Position numbers and translations under genes: made by a program. This document shows positions 51,306 through 62,388 of a DNA stretch of 64,000 nucleotides, one piece after another (positions within the stretch are counted from its first letter, which is position 1; each line of letters begins with the position of its first letter). The stretch comes from Ipomoea triloba (Eukaryota > Streptophyta > Magnoliopsida > Solanales > Convolvulaceae): positions 7,938,493 through 8,002,492 of the forward strand of contig NC_044922.1 of the NCBI RefSeq assembly GCF_003576645.1, given 5' to 3'. The notes below the pieces were generated by a model that was not told the origin of the DNA, made no database searches, and worked only from the letters and a program-made list of their open reading frames with translations.

Positions 51306-54300
51306 TGATATCTGCTATTTTGTACAATTATTCACCCCTTATTCTAGTTGTTTTGAATGCTATTTTCTGTATCCTAGTGAAATTGGGAATTGTTTGTGTG
51401 TTATATTGTCCAAGTGCTGAATTATCTACAAGGAACAACAAAGGAAGAATATTGGAACATTTTGGACAAGTTCTGGAAGAAAAGGGAATTACAAGGAAGA
51501 ATACAAGTTGGAAAAGAATTGGAAGATGCCTAATGGGCCAAGGCCCATCTACCTCCTATATATTTTACATATTCTCTACAATTGAAGGAGGTTCCCCTTA
51601 CAGAGTTCTGAACCCTAGCTTTTAGTTTATATTTCCCCAGCATAGTTTAGACTAGTTTTACATTACATTATTTTATTTCAAGCTTGGAATCTTGGATTGA
51701 AGTTGGATTTGTTATTTATCAGTTAAGTTTCTCTTCCCTTTATATTTCTTGCAATGTTTATCTTTAATTCTTGCTTTGTTGTGTTTACTCCCATCATGAG
51801 GGAATAATTCGCTTATGGGTTTGGATTAGAGGTTCATTGTTAATCTTGATGTTCGGTTTATGATTAATTGCATAAAGGGATTGAATCTTTTGCCTAGGGT
51901 TTATGTTGATTTGGGGATTTCTTTGCACTAGTTATTGGTTTGTGGCCAGAATTAATTGCTAGTCTAGGAGAGGGATTCATTACAACGAAAGTTGGATGCA
52001 AACCTCGAGCCTTACCAATTTCAACCTAATTTTCCTGCTATGAAAGTAGAGGTAATTTTGGGGGCTTACAATGCTTAGGTGTTTAAGGTTATAATTGATG
52101 CATCATGACAGTGGGGCAATTTTAGCCTAATTCTCTTATTGATTACGAAAGTAGCTGAGTAGAATTCTTTTGTGCATTGCCCATATATCCCTTGGCTAAT
52201 TATTCTTTCCCTAATCCTGAGTTGGTTGGAACATCAAGATTACAATTGTAACACCCCAATTTTCAACTCTTACATTTATTACAAAATCCGTAATAAAACG
52301 CTGCGGAAGCTTACATCATATCAACAGAAAACCGGGTGCTACCGCCACACCTAGAGTGAATTCTATCACCTCTTTGACAAACTCCACTCTAAGTGCACAG
52401 GCTAAACTTACAACATTAATAACAATCCCTGTCTACATCAAAGAGTAGACCTCAACCTGTACTTCCCTTCTATTCCGAGCTCATCGGCTACAGGGGCCCA
52501 CACTAATCTGCAACTGATAAGAAACACATTGAAGTGCAGTTAGCGCGACGGCTAAGTAAGGAAATCCGATGTCACTCAAAAGTAGACAAAGGTTTGAAAA
52601 CATAATCATTTGGAAAATAGTATATCGTTCAGTGAATCAAAATCCACTCGTCTCGTAAGACAAAATCATTTCTTTCTCAAAGACGTTACAGAGTAACTCT
52701 TTACTCATTTTTAAAACTTCCTTAGTTTCATATAGTAAGAGTGAGGCCTACAACCTCGGGCCATGGCACTCCAGCCCTCCCGTAGGTTCCTCCCTTATCC
52801 CAACCCCGGGCCGTGGCACTCAAGCCTTCCCGTGGGCACCTCTCCTTATTCCAACATGACGACATAACGGCGAATAGACTTCGCTCTAACAATATAACGA
52901 CCACTGGGCAAGGGCACTTAAAGCCACCCGTGGGTCAATCAAGGTCCTCCTCAACTTACTTTAGAAACTACGGTTTTGAAAACATGATTCTTCCTTCAAT
53001 TTTTCTTACTCAAATCATTTCTTTTGGACATATTTCACCAATGAGTCCAATATTTGAAATCGGCTACCTCTTTAGCCCCTGAAGGATTTTCAAACATCAT
53101 TTTCTCAAACAATAAGGTTTTGACAACCTTTATATCAAAATAGCATACGTTTTTCAACGTAAGTTTTCATAAACATTTTTGGATACACTTCATATGTCCA
53201 TCTCACACTTAAAATCAACCAACATCCTTAACTATCGTCCTCAACAACTTCCACTATGATCAACACCATTAGATCATAACTTGAGGATATCGTACATCCA
53301 AATATATATAAATTCTAATAGGTAAGGTCATTGCCTAACCATAACCCAAAAATCATGAGATTATCATTTAATCTCCATCATTAATCCACGTCCTTAGCAT
53401 CACCTAATCACCATTAACTCACTAACTACCTCGCAATTATCATTAACACATCCATAATCATACTAAGCATAATTCAGAAAATTCAGCTTGGCGCAGTCCG
53501 AAAGATTGAGCCGGTAAAAATAGTTCCCGAACTCTTTTTCACTTGAAATTTTTATGGTAGAATCCCAACTTATAGTACTTGATGTCCATAAAAAGTTTTG
53601 GTCATTTTGGTCCGCGAATAAACACAGAAAATTCCATCTTTGCCCTTGGCAGTGTGCTGTCCGGAATTTTTCTCTCTCTGGACCAGTTTTGGAGAAAAAT
53701 TCGAAAACCATACTTCCACTACTCCGATCATTATGAAATTTTATATGCGGGTTCTACACTTATAGAACTACATGTCTAAAAAAAATAGGATCAAAATACC
53801 TTACCAAATTTTCCCAATAAATCTCGGAAGTTACTGCCAGAATCTACCCTGATTTCCTTTCACTATTCTCACAAGTATAAGCTCATATGAACATAAATAT
53901 AACATATACATGCATATCCAAGCTATGAACATGTATAAAAAATATTTCCAAAGCTCAAAAAACACCATATTTCCAACAAAGAATCAATTATCCAAATTCA
54001 AGTGACTAATCCAACTTAAGGGAATTCCTTACCTTGTAAAGGATTTCTAACACCTTAGGAAGCAATTTTGGATCCTTTCCCCAATTTTCACCTTAAAACC
54101 TAGGTTCAAAATCAACACCATAACATCATGTATCAAGAAATTAAACATAGATTCATAACCTAGGAAGGATTACAAAGCTTTCTACCGAATAATATCGAAA
54201 ACTTACCGAATAAATTGGAAGTTTAGAAGGATTTGGCTATGGAACTTTGGAAGAAAAAATGGTGGAAGATGATCACACCTCTCTCTCTCTCTTTTTGGCA

Positions 54301-55040
54301 TTTGGGGAAGAAAAGGGAAAAAAAATTCCTTTTATATTTAATCCCAACTTATGGGATAAGCTTTAGGAAAAAAAATAATAAAATAATAAAATATCTCCAC
54401 AACATATCAGTTGTGGTCCAAACAGATAAAGTTTCGGTGGAAAATAATCCAGAAAGAATAATTTTCGAAACCACAAATTTATTCCAGTCAAAAGCTCCAA
54501 AATGGGCTAGGTTCGGTACACTGCGGAAATTTCGCGGTGTACGATCAGAAATAAATTTCGACCCTTATAGCTCATCCAATTTCAACTTAACTAAGCAGGA
54601 AGTTCATACTTAGTCATAACATGCCTAATCATCAATTTTTAAGGAAATCCGAGCTGAAAATTCGTCCCCCAAAAATTTTACGGTTCGTGACCGGCACATA
54701 CGATCGCAGCTTAATGACAACTATACCTCCGTATAAAAATTCCCTTGACATATCGGGAGATCATCTTATGAATGTCATAGCCTAAAGATATATTTTCCGA
54801 CCCTTAGACTTATCGGAAAGACGAGGGGTTACAACAATCCCCCTAATCTGGCCCATACCTTTACCATATAGTTTTCACCCTAATCAATTGCTTTCTTTTA
54901 CATCATTTAGTCTTTGTTGCTTGATTTTATTAATTCATATACTTTAGTGCCGGGTAATTCACACAGTTTCGTGCCATAACACCAATCCTCAGCGGAACGA
55001 CATTACACCCTTCTTTTACACTCATCATTTGTGCTCATCA
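51306..55040 (+). mobile_element. Element C 3' LTR, interrupted
   Basis: LTR sequence 51306-52246 and 54839-55040 with a solo LTR between. The undisturbed site in the 5' LTR is near 48690-48700 (GATTACAATCCCCC), which proves the insertion. Confidence 0.92.
52247..54833 (-). mobile_element. Inverted solo LTR family A, TSD acaat
   Basis: 2587 bp from TGTAACACCCC to GAGGGGTTACA on the plus strand, flanked by acaat (52242-52246, 54834-54838). It is a reverse-orientation relative of 4596-7631, about 450 bp shorter, mainly because the TA-rich microsatellite is reduced. The LTR-end hairpin is at 52350-52393 with the same stem as copy 1. Confidence 0.95.
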
Positions 55041-55090
55041 TAAGGCTTGGGAGACAAAGGCACCGCTGGAGGATGAGTCAAGCAACATGG
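55041..55090 (-). pseudogene. gag: Continuation of Athila-like gag beyond element C
   Basis: Minus-sense reading SSSGAFVSQA joins in frame to LQEAEELIERIS at 47760 once element C and one TSD copy are removed, as expected for Athila-type gag. It breaks off near 55090, where chromovirus sequence begins. Confidence 0.65.
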
Positions 55091-55450
55091 GAGGTTAAGA
55101 GTTAGTGGTGTAGTATGTTCTTAAGTTTGTTAAACATGGGAGGTTAAGAGTCCCACCATGGAGTCGAGGAGGCCACTTGGGAGATGGAGGACGAGATGAG
55201 GAGACGCTACCCGGCTTTATTTGACCTAGGTGAGTAGTTAGTTTAGTTCTTGCATGCTATGCATGGGTTGGGTAAGTTAGGAGGTTAAGAGTTAGTGGTG
55301 TAGTATGTTCTTAAGTTTGTTGAGCAATCCTTTAACCTTCAATCGATTCCTTTAACCTTCAATCGATTCCTTGTTTCCTTGAACCGTTCCGTTTCAAGTT
55401 CCCGTGAGCTATGAGCTTCGGGGACGAAGCTCCTTTTAAGGGGATTAAAG
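55091..55450 (+). pseudogene. pol: 3' end of a Tekay/Del-like pol, hairpin and PPT
   Basis: At about 55135-55235 the plus strand reads EEATWEMEDEMRRRYPALFDLG, then stop, which is the usual C-terminus of chromovirus integrase/chromodomain polyproteins. A 43-bp word (GGGAGGTTAAGAGTTAGTGG...) occurs at about 55090 and again near 55280, and a 20-bp unit is doubled at about 55326-55370. A 7-bp hairpin GAGCTTC/GAAGCTC with loop GGGGAC (55413-55432) lies 18 nt before the LTR, with PPT TTTTAAGGGGATTAAAG. So the LTR at 55451 serves as 3' LTR for this remnant. Confidence 0.75.
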
Positions 55451-55542
55451 TGTAACACCTAGTAAATTCGTTCGAGCCTTGAGACCGGTAATCGTTTCCG
55501 CCGGATGATTTATTTGATTTAATTGGGCTTAGTCTTTCCAAT

Positions 55543-55591
<49 letters not shown>
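55543..55591. repeat. (AT)n microsatellite
   Basis: About 48 bp of pure AT alternation within the LTR. Confidence 0.95.
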
Positions 55592-55593
<2 letters not shown>

Positions 55594-57030
55594 TTTCTTG
55601 AACCCGAAATTAATTATTTTATTCACAAGCCTAATTCTTGATTTAATCCTTGTAAGGGATTTATTCTAATTTGGATCCTTACAATTCTTATAAGTAAGAG
55701 TATTTATATAATGGCCCAATCCCTTATGCTAGTATATATATATATATTGTCTCTAAAACATTTAATTCCTAATATTATGGGCTTTCTCCTTATTCTATGT
55801 ATTCATCTACTTAAGAGATGAATCATTTGGCCCAATAATTATTCTTGTACATAGAATTGTTATATACATAAAGAGTTAAGCCCATTCCTTATTAAATCTT
55901 CCACCCTAATATATATACATATATGTATATATGTATTATGGTATATATATTCAAGACTTAGCATTTTCTAGAGATTTCCACTCTCTCTCTTCCCTACTCA
56001 TTCTTCACGCCATTTTCATCCTCTTCTCCTTCAAAGGTTGGTCTTCATTTCATCTTCAATATTCAAGTCAAGATTGCTCTTTTAGGATTGTTGAGGCTTG
56101 GGTAAGTGTCTATCTCTAGGAGTATACCTTGCGCCATGTTATTTTCATAATCTTTATAAAAGTTCTTATGTTGTTCTTTTGGGGATCTTTTGGGAAAAAG
56201 ATGATCAAGGTGGAGGTGAAGCTTTGTGAGGAGGTTTGAGAGTTCTTGGGTGAAGTGTGCTTCAAGAGGTAACCATCATGTCCACTAAAACCTATTTTTA
56301 CACTCTCAATCTATGATATTACTTGGTATATTGGAATCCTGATGATTTCTTTGCTGTTAGCCTATTTCTTGTTGTATGTGAAGTCATTCTTGATGGATTA
56401 TGAACTTGTGTTCTTAATCCTTTGCTTATTCATGTTTATGGATATTTATTGGTATGGATTCGTTGTTTATTTGGCTTCTGGGAGTTATAATCTGAGTAAT
56501 ATGATCCTATTTTTGTATTCTGATCTGAACATTGCGTATTCTGTCTGAGTCTGTGATCTGAGGTTGGGTTTGCCCTTGCGGAGTACCCCAGCGGTATAAT
56601 GTGTCCCGCTGGAGTCTTCCGTAAGTGGTTCACGGTGAGGGTTGGCGGAAGAGGGAGGTCCACTGAGGAGGTCCGCTCCCTCCTTGCGGAGGAGAGTGGC
56701 GGAGGGCGAAGTTCCGCTGGGTTGCTCTGTCAGGCTGCTGGGAGTTCTGTTCCAGTGAGCTATTTTGTGGTCTGTTTGCTTGGTTGTTTCCCCTTCTGTT
56801 CTGAATCTTGTTGGAGTATTTTGTTGGGTATTTTACCATGTTTTTGGAGTATTTATTCATATCTCTTGGTCCATCTTTTGAATCTCTTGCTTTGTTGAAT
56901 CCTTGATTATATTATCTTGGAGTTGGTTTGTGTTCATATCTGAGATGAACACTCTGAGTGGTTGTTCTTGGGCCGAGGTTGAGGTTGGATAGGGATGGTG
57001 GGTCTTTGAGTATCTTTGTGTATTCTTGAG

Positions 57031-57245
57031 GCTTTATTTGCCATTTGTGTATGTGGGCATTATTTACCATTGTGTATATGGGCATCATTTGCCATTTGTG
57101 TATATGAGCATTATTTGCCATTTGTGTATATGGGCATTATTTGCCATTCGAGTAGTTGAGGAATATTTGCCTCTATGTATTCGGGCACGATTTGCCTTTG
57201 TGTATTTGGGCACCATTTGCCCTTATGATTCGGGTATTATTACCT
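57031..57245 (+). repeat. Minisatellite of ~25-32-bp units in the LTR
   Basis: Degenerate units of GGGCATTATTTGCCATTTGT followed by GTATAT. At least seven copies, diverging toward the right. Confidence 0.9.
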
Positions 57246-57906
57246 CCGTGCACTGAGTTTGGGTTTGGTGATTGGTATGAGGTTTGGTATGTTGGTTGGA
57301 GGGTAAGGGTTGGTCTTATCCTTAGCTTGAGGTCTATTTGGTCTCTTTACTTGATTCTTGAGTTATGTCATATCTCCTTGGTTGTTGATTATTCTTGGAT
57401 GTATTCTTGTTGATCGTTTCTTTGAGTATTCTATTGTATTCTTGATTCGGTTGATATTCTGTTGATATCTTGTTGCCTTGTGCAATTATGTTGAATATTG
57501 GTATTGTTGAGAAGTCTTGGTTTATCCTTTATTCAGCGTGTTATTGTTGAGTATCCGATTTCAAGTATTGAACAGTTCGTTGGTGTTTATATTCTATATG
57601 GGTGTGTAAACCTATTTACAACTTATCATATATCTATATTCCCTTGCGGGTGTGAGTGGTGGTTGCTTAGCAGTCTTTTGCTAATGGTTTCTTATATGTT
57701 TTCCAGGAATGCAAAAAGTCTAAGCGAGAGCGCGCTAGAGCTTATCTATATGAGGCAGCTTAGACATAGTTATGTTGTTTTAGACTTTATGTTCGGGCCT
57801 GTGCGCCAATGATGAGACTATATATACTCTTGTTTAGATTCCAGATGTTTTAGACATGTTTGAGGATTTATTATCTATGCAGTACAATTCTTTCGGTTAG
57901 CCTGTG

Positions 57907-57936
57907 CATCTAGGTCGTGCTTTTCTTACCTAGATG
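57907..57936 (+). other. LTR-end hairpin (copy 5)
   Basis: A perfect 9-bp stem CATCTAGGT/ACCTAGATG with a 12-nt loop, 118 nt before the LTR end, flanked by TTAGCCTGTG and TGGCATGATA. Confidence 0.78.
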
Positions 57937-58056
57937 TGGCATGATACCCCTTTAGGATTTTAATCGCTTCCGCTATGTATGTTTGATAGTTGAGATAGGC
58001 AGCGTTTGCGTTAAAGTTTAGCTATCTCGACTTGTGAAAAGTTGGGGTGTCACAGT

Positions 58057-58069
58057 TGGTATCAGAGCC
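58057..58069 (+). other. Primer-binding site, initiator tRNA-Met
   Basis: TGGTATCAGAGCC two bases after the LTR end, complementary to the plant tRNA-iMet 3' end. Confidence 0.9.
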
Positions 58070-58338
58070 TATGTTGAGGTCTAAGTAGAGATCCTAGGGT
58101 TTGAACACTTGAGACTCTAGGACCTGATCAGTAGAAATTAAGATGCTTGAGAATCCTAGGATGCGTGAATTCTAGGATGCGCGGTGAGGACTCGTTTTAG
58201 TTGTTCATAACTTGTTGTGTTGTTGTTTGCCTTGCTTGCTTGTTGTTGTGAGCTTGTTCTCACTTCCTTCTTGCGCGTGTGGGAAGGCCGACTGCAGCGC
58301 TACCCGTCTTCCCGTAGTTTATCTCTCTCGTTAGTGAT

Positions 58339-59134
58339 CATGGTGCCACCAAGAAAGCGGGAAGAAGCCCCCAACGTGGGAGGAGGGATGCTGGAACGCC
58401 TCAAGAAGTTAAAAATGGCCGGCATCGGGCCAGCAAGGGCTTCAGGAGGCAGCAGTTCAGTTAGCAAGGGAGTAAACCTCCCTAGTTTCGCAAGAGTGGA
58501 TGGGAACGCAGGAGTCCCACCTCAGCTGGGAGAACTCCTTATCATGAACAAGTCCCAGGCTGAGAGCTACGATGTGGTTACCGGTATCTTCCCGGTACTC
58601 TCCGTCCCCACCTTAGTTCTGTTCGACTCCGGAGCTTCTAATTCCTTTATATCCTCTAAGCTGGTCCGCGAGTTGGGCATTGTGCCTAGCGCAGTGACGA
58701 AGATCAAAGTCAAGGTGGCATCAGGCGAAGTCAAGGCGTGTGAGCACATCTTCGAAGGGGTGCCTGTGGAGATCAAAGGAGTGGCTTTTCCGAGCGACCT
58801 CATCCAATTCGACTTGGATGGCATTGGAGTGGTATTGGGCATGGATTGGTTGGGGCGGTATAAGGCCCAGATTCTGTGCAACGGACAGAAAGTGGTCTTA
58901 AGGAGTCCCGGGGGCAAGAGGGTATCCTACCGAGGGATACTTGAGGAGCCTGAGGTCAAGTTAGTCTCTATGATCAAGATTAGGAAATACCTAGATAAAG
59001 GGCATGAAGTTTTCCTATGTGCGTTTGAGGACCTTAGCGCCCCTAAGGAAGAGGCTCGGCAGATACCTGTTGTATGCGAGTTCCCGGATGTTTTTCGCGA
59101 AGAGATCCCAGACTACCGCCACCCCGAGAGATAG
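58339..59134 (+). pseudogene. pol: Tekay/Del-like gag remnant fused to protease
   Basis: The ATG at 58339 (MVPPRKREEAPNV) fits a gag start about 280 bp after the PBS. The capsid and zinc-knuckle portion (normally several hundred residues) is missing: within ~95 residues the frame reaches VLFDSGASNSFISSKLV, the retropepsin active site, then VVLGMDWLGRYKAQI. So most of gag has been deleted in frame, giving a short gag-protease fusion. The frame ends at TAG 59132 after [16 protein letters not shown], where the pol linker should continue (frameshift, next frame [13 protein letters not shown]). Confidence 0.85.
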
Positions 59135-59938
59135 AGTTCACCATCGACTTGGTGCCGGGGACTACCCCAATATCTAAGGCCCCATAAAATGCAAGAGCTA
59201 AAAGGGCAGTTGCAGGACCTGCTGAGCAAGGGTTACATTCGGCCTAGCGTGTCACCCTAGGGAGCCCTTGTACTCTTTGTAAGAAAGAAATATGGTAGCA
59301 TGCGACTTTGCATCGATTATCGGGAGCTGAATCGAGCAACAGTTAAGAACAAGAACCCCCTACCTCGAATCGACGATCTGTTTGATCAACTCAAGGGAGC
59401 CGGTATCTTCTCTAAGATTGACTTAAGGTCCGGATACCATCAGCTTAGGGTGGCAGACGTGGATATCCCTAAGACAGCATTTCGGACCCGCTACGGTCAT
59501 TATGAGTTCACGGTGATGCCGTTTGGTCTAACAAATGCCCCTGCCGCCTTCATGGATCTGATAAATCGTGTGTTTCAGTCATACTTGGATGAGTTCGTGG
59601 TGGTATTCATAGACGATATCTTGGTTTACTCTCCTAACCCGTCGGAGCACGAGAAGCATCTCAGAACGGTGTTGCAATTCCTAAGAGAAATATAGTTATA
59701 CGCCAAGGTGTCAAAATGCGAGTTTTGGAAAACCAGTGTGGCGTTCTTGGGCCATGTAATAGCTAAGGAGGGGATCTCGGTAGACCCCGCTAAGATCCAA
59801 GCAGTGATGGAATGGCCGGTACCGACGACTGCGTCCGAAGTTCGAAGCTTTCTAGGATTGGCAGGGTACTACAGGAGGTTCGTCCCGGATTTCTCCAAGA
59901 TCGCGCAGCCCTTAACGCAGCGTATGAAGAAGACTACA
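59135..59938 (+). pseudogene. pol: Tekay/Del-like reverse transcriptase, interrupted
   Basis: After the frameshift: KMQELKGQLQDLLSKGYIRPSVSP, then stop (TAG 59258), then [46 protein letters not shown] and [10 protein letters not shown] (active site FIDD). Then stop (TAG 59693) and [19 protein letters not shown] up to [22 protein letters not shown]. Both stops fit single changes from conserved codons (TGG or CAG to TAG), consistent with deamination of methylated C. The gene is cut by a solo LTR at 59939 and resumes at 61345. Confidence 0.9.
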
Positions 59939-61344
59939 TGATGCTGTATGGTTTTAGTGGTGGGATGAGTGTGAATGTGAAGGTGGTAAAACGAAGAGTC
60001 AAGACTCCCCGAGTGTCGTGTCTCTCAAGGATGACGAATGGGAATCGAATTGGTGTGTTGGCATCTAAGAGGTTGAACGAAAAGAGTTACGGGAATGGCT
60101 AGGAGTTGGATTCATTGGTAAGAGGGTAAGGTTGATAAAAGTTGTGTAAAGTAAAGAAAAGTAAAGTGGAGATTGGGGCTTTAGGCTTTTCCATGTGGTT
60201 TATCTTTGGTTAGTTTTGCGAGTGCAAGTTGTGGAATAGACTAGGGAGTTCATGGCACACTACCAAGTGGCGTCACACTTTAGACTCCCACATCCTCATT
60301 CGGTTGGGGCATTTCATCGAACACTTTGTCTACCACTCCTCTCGGATCTTGTCCTTTCAGACTAAAAGCGGAGATGTGGGTGAGTGAGACTCGTGGGTGG
60401 CCGCTATCGCACGCACACTCACTTCCTTTGGGTTTGCTACATAATGTGGCCACAAAAGGCACAAAGCTTAAAGAACATCATCCTAATGTGGCCACAAAAG
60501 GCACAAAGCTTAAAGAACATCATCCACACAAGTTCAACATCCACCAAGCACTTAAAGAACATCATCCACACAAGTTCAACATCCACCAAGCAATTAAAGA
60601 ACATCATCCACACAAGTTCAACATCCACCAAGCAAGCAATTCACAAATCAAAGCAATAATATTAAACATCCACATAGATCTACCATGGGGTCACCGATCC
60701 CCTATCTAATCTACTCTAGCATACTAAGAAACAAGAAAAGGAGAAGGAAATTCAAAGAAACAAGTATTGAATTAGAAATTGAAGAGAATGGTTACCACCC
60801 CTTGAAAAAGGGGATCTTACAACCTTGATCTTGAATCCCAATCTTCCTTCTTGCCCTTGATCTATTCTAACTATGAATGGAAGGAATTTTCCCCCAAGAG
60901 GGGAGAAAACCCTCTAGATCTAACTATCCTATTCTATCAATTTTCTGATCTATCTCTCCCCCCTTTTAGGTTTTCGGCAAAAGGGATTTATATAGGTGAC
61001 AAAGAAAAGGAACAAATTTCCCAAAATAGCCCTTGGCCAGACCACGCTTGCTCACACGCGTGTGAGTGGCGTGGTGGCTCTCTGGAATAATTCCACGCCC
61101 AGCCACACGCGTGTGAGGCTGCGTGGGGCATTACTGCATGTCGACTTGTTCGTCTTTTGCTCTATTTTAGCTTCAAATCCCTCTTCAACCTGTGAAATAC
61201 TTCAAAACTCTTTCTGGAAATGTTGTTAGAAGAAATTGATCGCATTTGAGCTGAAATGCATGCAATTGTTGTAATTGGATGTCAAAACGATGCGCTTTTA
61301 ATCTAATAAAGACCCCTTATAAGTGCTATTCTTGGTGCTTATCA
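59939..61344 (-). mobile_element. Solo LTR family B (Athila-like) inside pol, TSD ctaca
   Basis: On the plus strand TGATGCTGTATGG...GGTGCTTATCA (1406 bp), flanked by ctaca at 59934-59938 and 61345-61349. It is inverted relative to 15613-16818. It holds palindromes at 61050-61066 and 61104-61115, a TATA (minus) at 60994-60986, and extra 42-bp duplications at 60444-60636. This copy shows the true LTR-B ends, TGATAAGC...CAGCATCA in LTR sense. Confidence 0.93.
60444..60636 (+). repeat. Chained 42-bp tandem duplications in solo LTR B
   Basis: Units start at 60444 and 60486, then a second unit at 60511, 60553 and 60595; every step is 42 bp. The repeat of this region after the N (62389 on) has only one copy of the second unit, so the two versions of the same sequence disagree. 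Confidence 0.95.
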
Positions 61345-62387
61345 CTACATCCTTTCAGTGGAACAGCGACTGCGCTGAAGCTTTTCAAGAGTTGAAGAAA
61401 AGACTGACATCTGCCCCTGTCTTAACCCTACCATCCGGAACCGAGGGGTTCGAGGTGTTCAGCGATGCATCGAAGAAAGGCTTAGGATGTGTGTTGATGC
61501 AGCAGGGCAGAGTGGTGGCCTACGCGTCCCGACAGCTTAAAAACCATGAAGAGAACTACCCCACGCATGACTTGGAACTAGCGCCGTGGTCTTTGCATTA
61601 AAGATTTGGAGGCACTACCTTTACGGGGTGCAATGCAAGATTTATACCGACCATAAGAGCTTAAAGTACATTTTCACACAAAAGGAATTAAACATGCGAT
61701 AAAGGCGTTGGCTAGAACTCATTAAGGACTACGATCTGATCATTCAATACCACGAAGGAAAGGCGAATGTAGTGGCAGACGCACTGAATAGAAAGACTAA
61801 ACGTTCTCTCAATGCCACATGGGTGCTCGCGGACGACCTGTGCAAGGAATTTCAAAGGATGAATATCGCAGTGGTGGAAGAGGGACAGAGGGATGAGGAG
61901 ATCCGACTCTTTAACATGCAGATCTTACCCGCATGGCTTGACTAGATCCGGGAGAGTCAGATTGGCGATACCCGGTTGAGCAAATTGAGAGCCAAACTAG
62001 TCGATGGCAAGAAGGGACCTTTTGAGTTACATTCTGATGGCAGTTTACATTATCAAGGGCGTTGGTGTGTGCCAGCCTCTTGCAGTGAGCTGAAGAGACA
62101 AATATTGGAAGAAAGTCATCGTACCCCATATTCAGTACATCCTGGCGGTGATAAGTTATATAAAGACATGAAGAAGCTATTCTGGTGGCCTAATATGAAG
62201 AAGGAAATAGTCGACTTCGTGAGCCGATGTTTAAATTGTCAAAAGGTTAAGGCCGAAATATGTAAGACTAAGGGAATGCTGTGACCCCTAGAAATACCTG
62301 AAGGGAAGTGGGATTCCATCTCGATGGATTTCGTGGGAGGGTTGCCTTTGACCAAGACTAGGAAAGACAAGATTTGGGTGATTGTGG
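61345..62387 (+). pseudogene. pol: Tekay/Del-like RNase H and integrase N-terminal part
   Basis: Resumes with [32 protein letters not shown] and [20 protein letters not shown] (RNase H). A frameshift near 61590 and a stop at 61700-61702 follow, then [20 protein letters not shown] and VVADALNRK. The integrase HHCC domain is seen at about 62115-62250 (SHRTPYSVHPG, CLNCQKVKAE), followed by TGA at 62282, then the start of the catalytic core [15 protein letters not shown] (first Asp). The sequence stops at an N (62388); the rest of the integrase and chromodomain is not in the window. Confidence 0.88.
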
Positions 62388-62388
62388 N

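Larger units (their letters stand above)
47761..55040 (+). mobile_element. Complete non-autonomous LTR retrotransposon (element C), TSD taagg
   Basis: The 5' LTR 47761-48871 and 3' LTR 51306-55040 (the latter containing a 2.6-kb solo LTR) both start TGATATCTGC and end TGTGCTCATCA. Flanks are taagg at 47756-47760 and 55041-55045. It contains a tRNA-Asp PBS, one gag-like ORF, two GAGGAC hairpins and a PPT. No protease, RT or integrase. By hand count about 19 substitutions separate the ~1.1-kb LTRs, plus one 32-bp indel. It inserted into the gag of the minus-strand Athila-like element, whose frame continues across the empty site. Confidence 0.93.
55451..58054 (+). mobile_element. Tekay/Del-like chromovirus LTR
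   Basis: Starts TGTAACACCTAG after a PPT and ends GGGGTGTCACA before a tRNA-iMet PBS; 2604 bp. It contains (AT)n at about 55543-55590, a ~30-bp minisatellite at 57031-57245 and the LTR-end hairpin (57907-57936). It is preceded by a pol end and followed by a PBS, so it lies between two internal regions. Confidence 0.9.

Noticed and set aside
58057..62387. Endogenous pararetrovirus (caulimovirus-like) because of the tRNA-Met site and RT
   Set aside because: True LTRs, an integrase zinc domain and the PR-RT-RH-INT order identify a Ty3/gypsy chromovirus; no movement or coat protein is seen.
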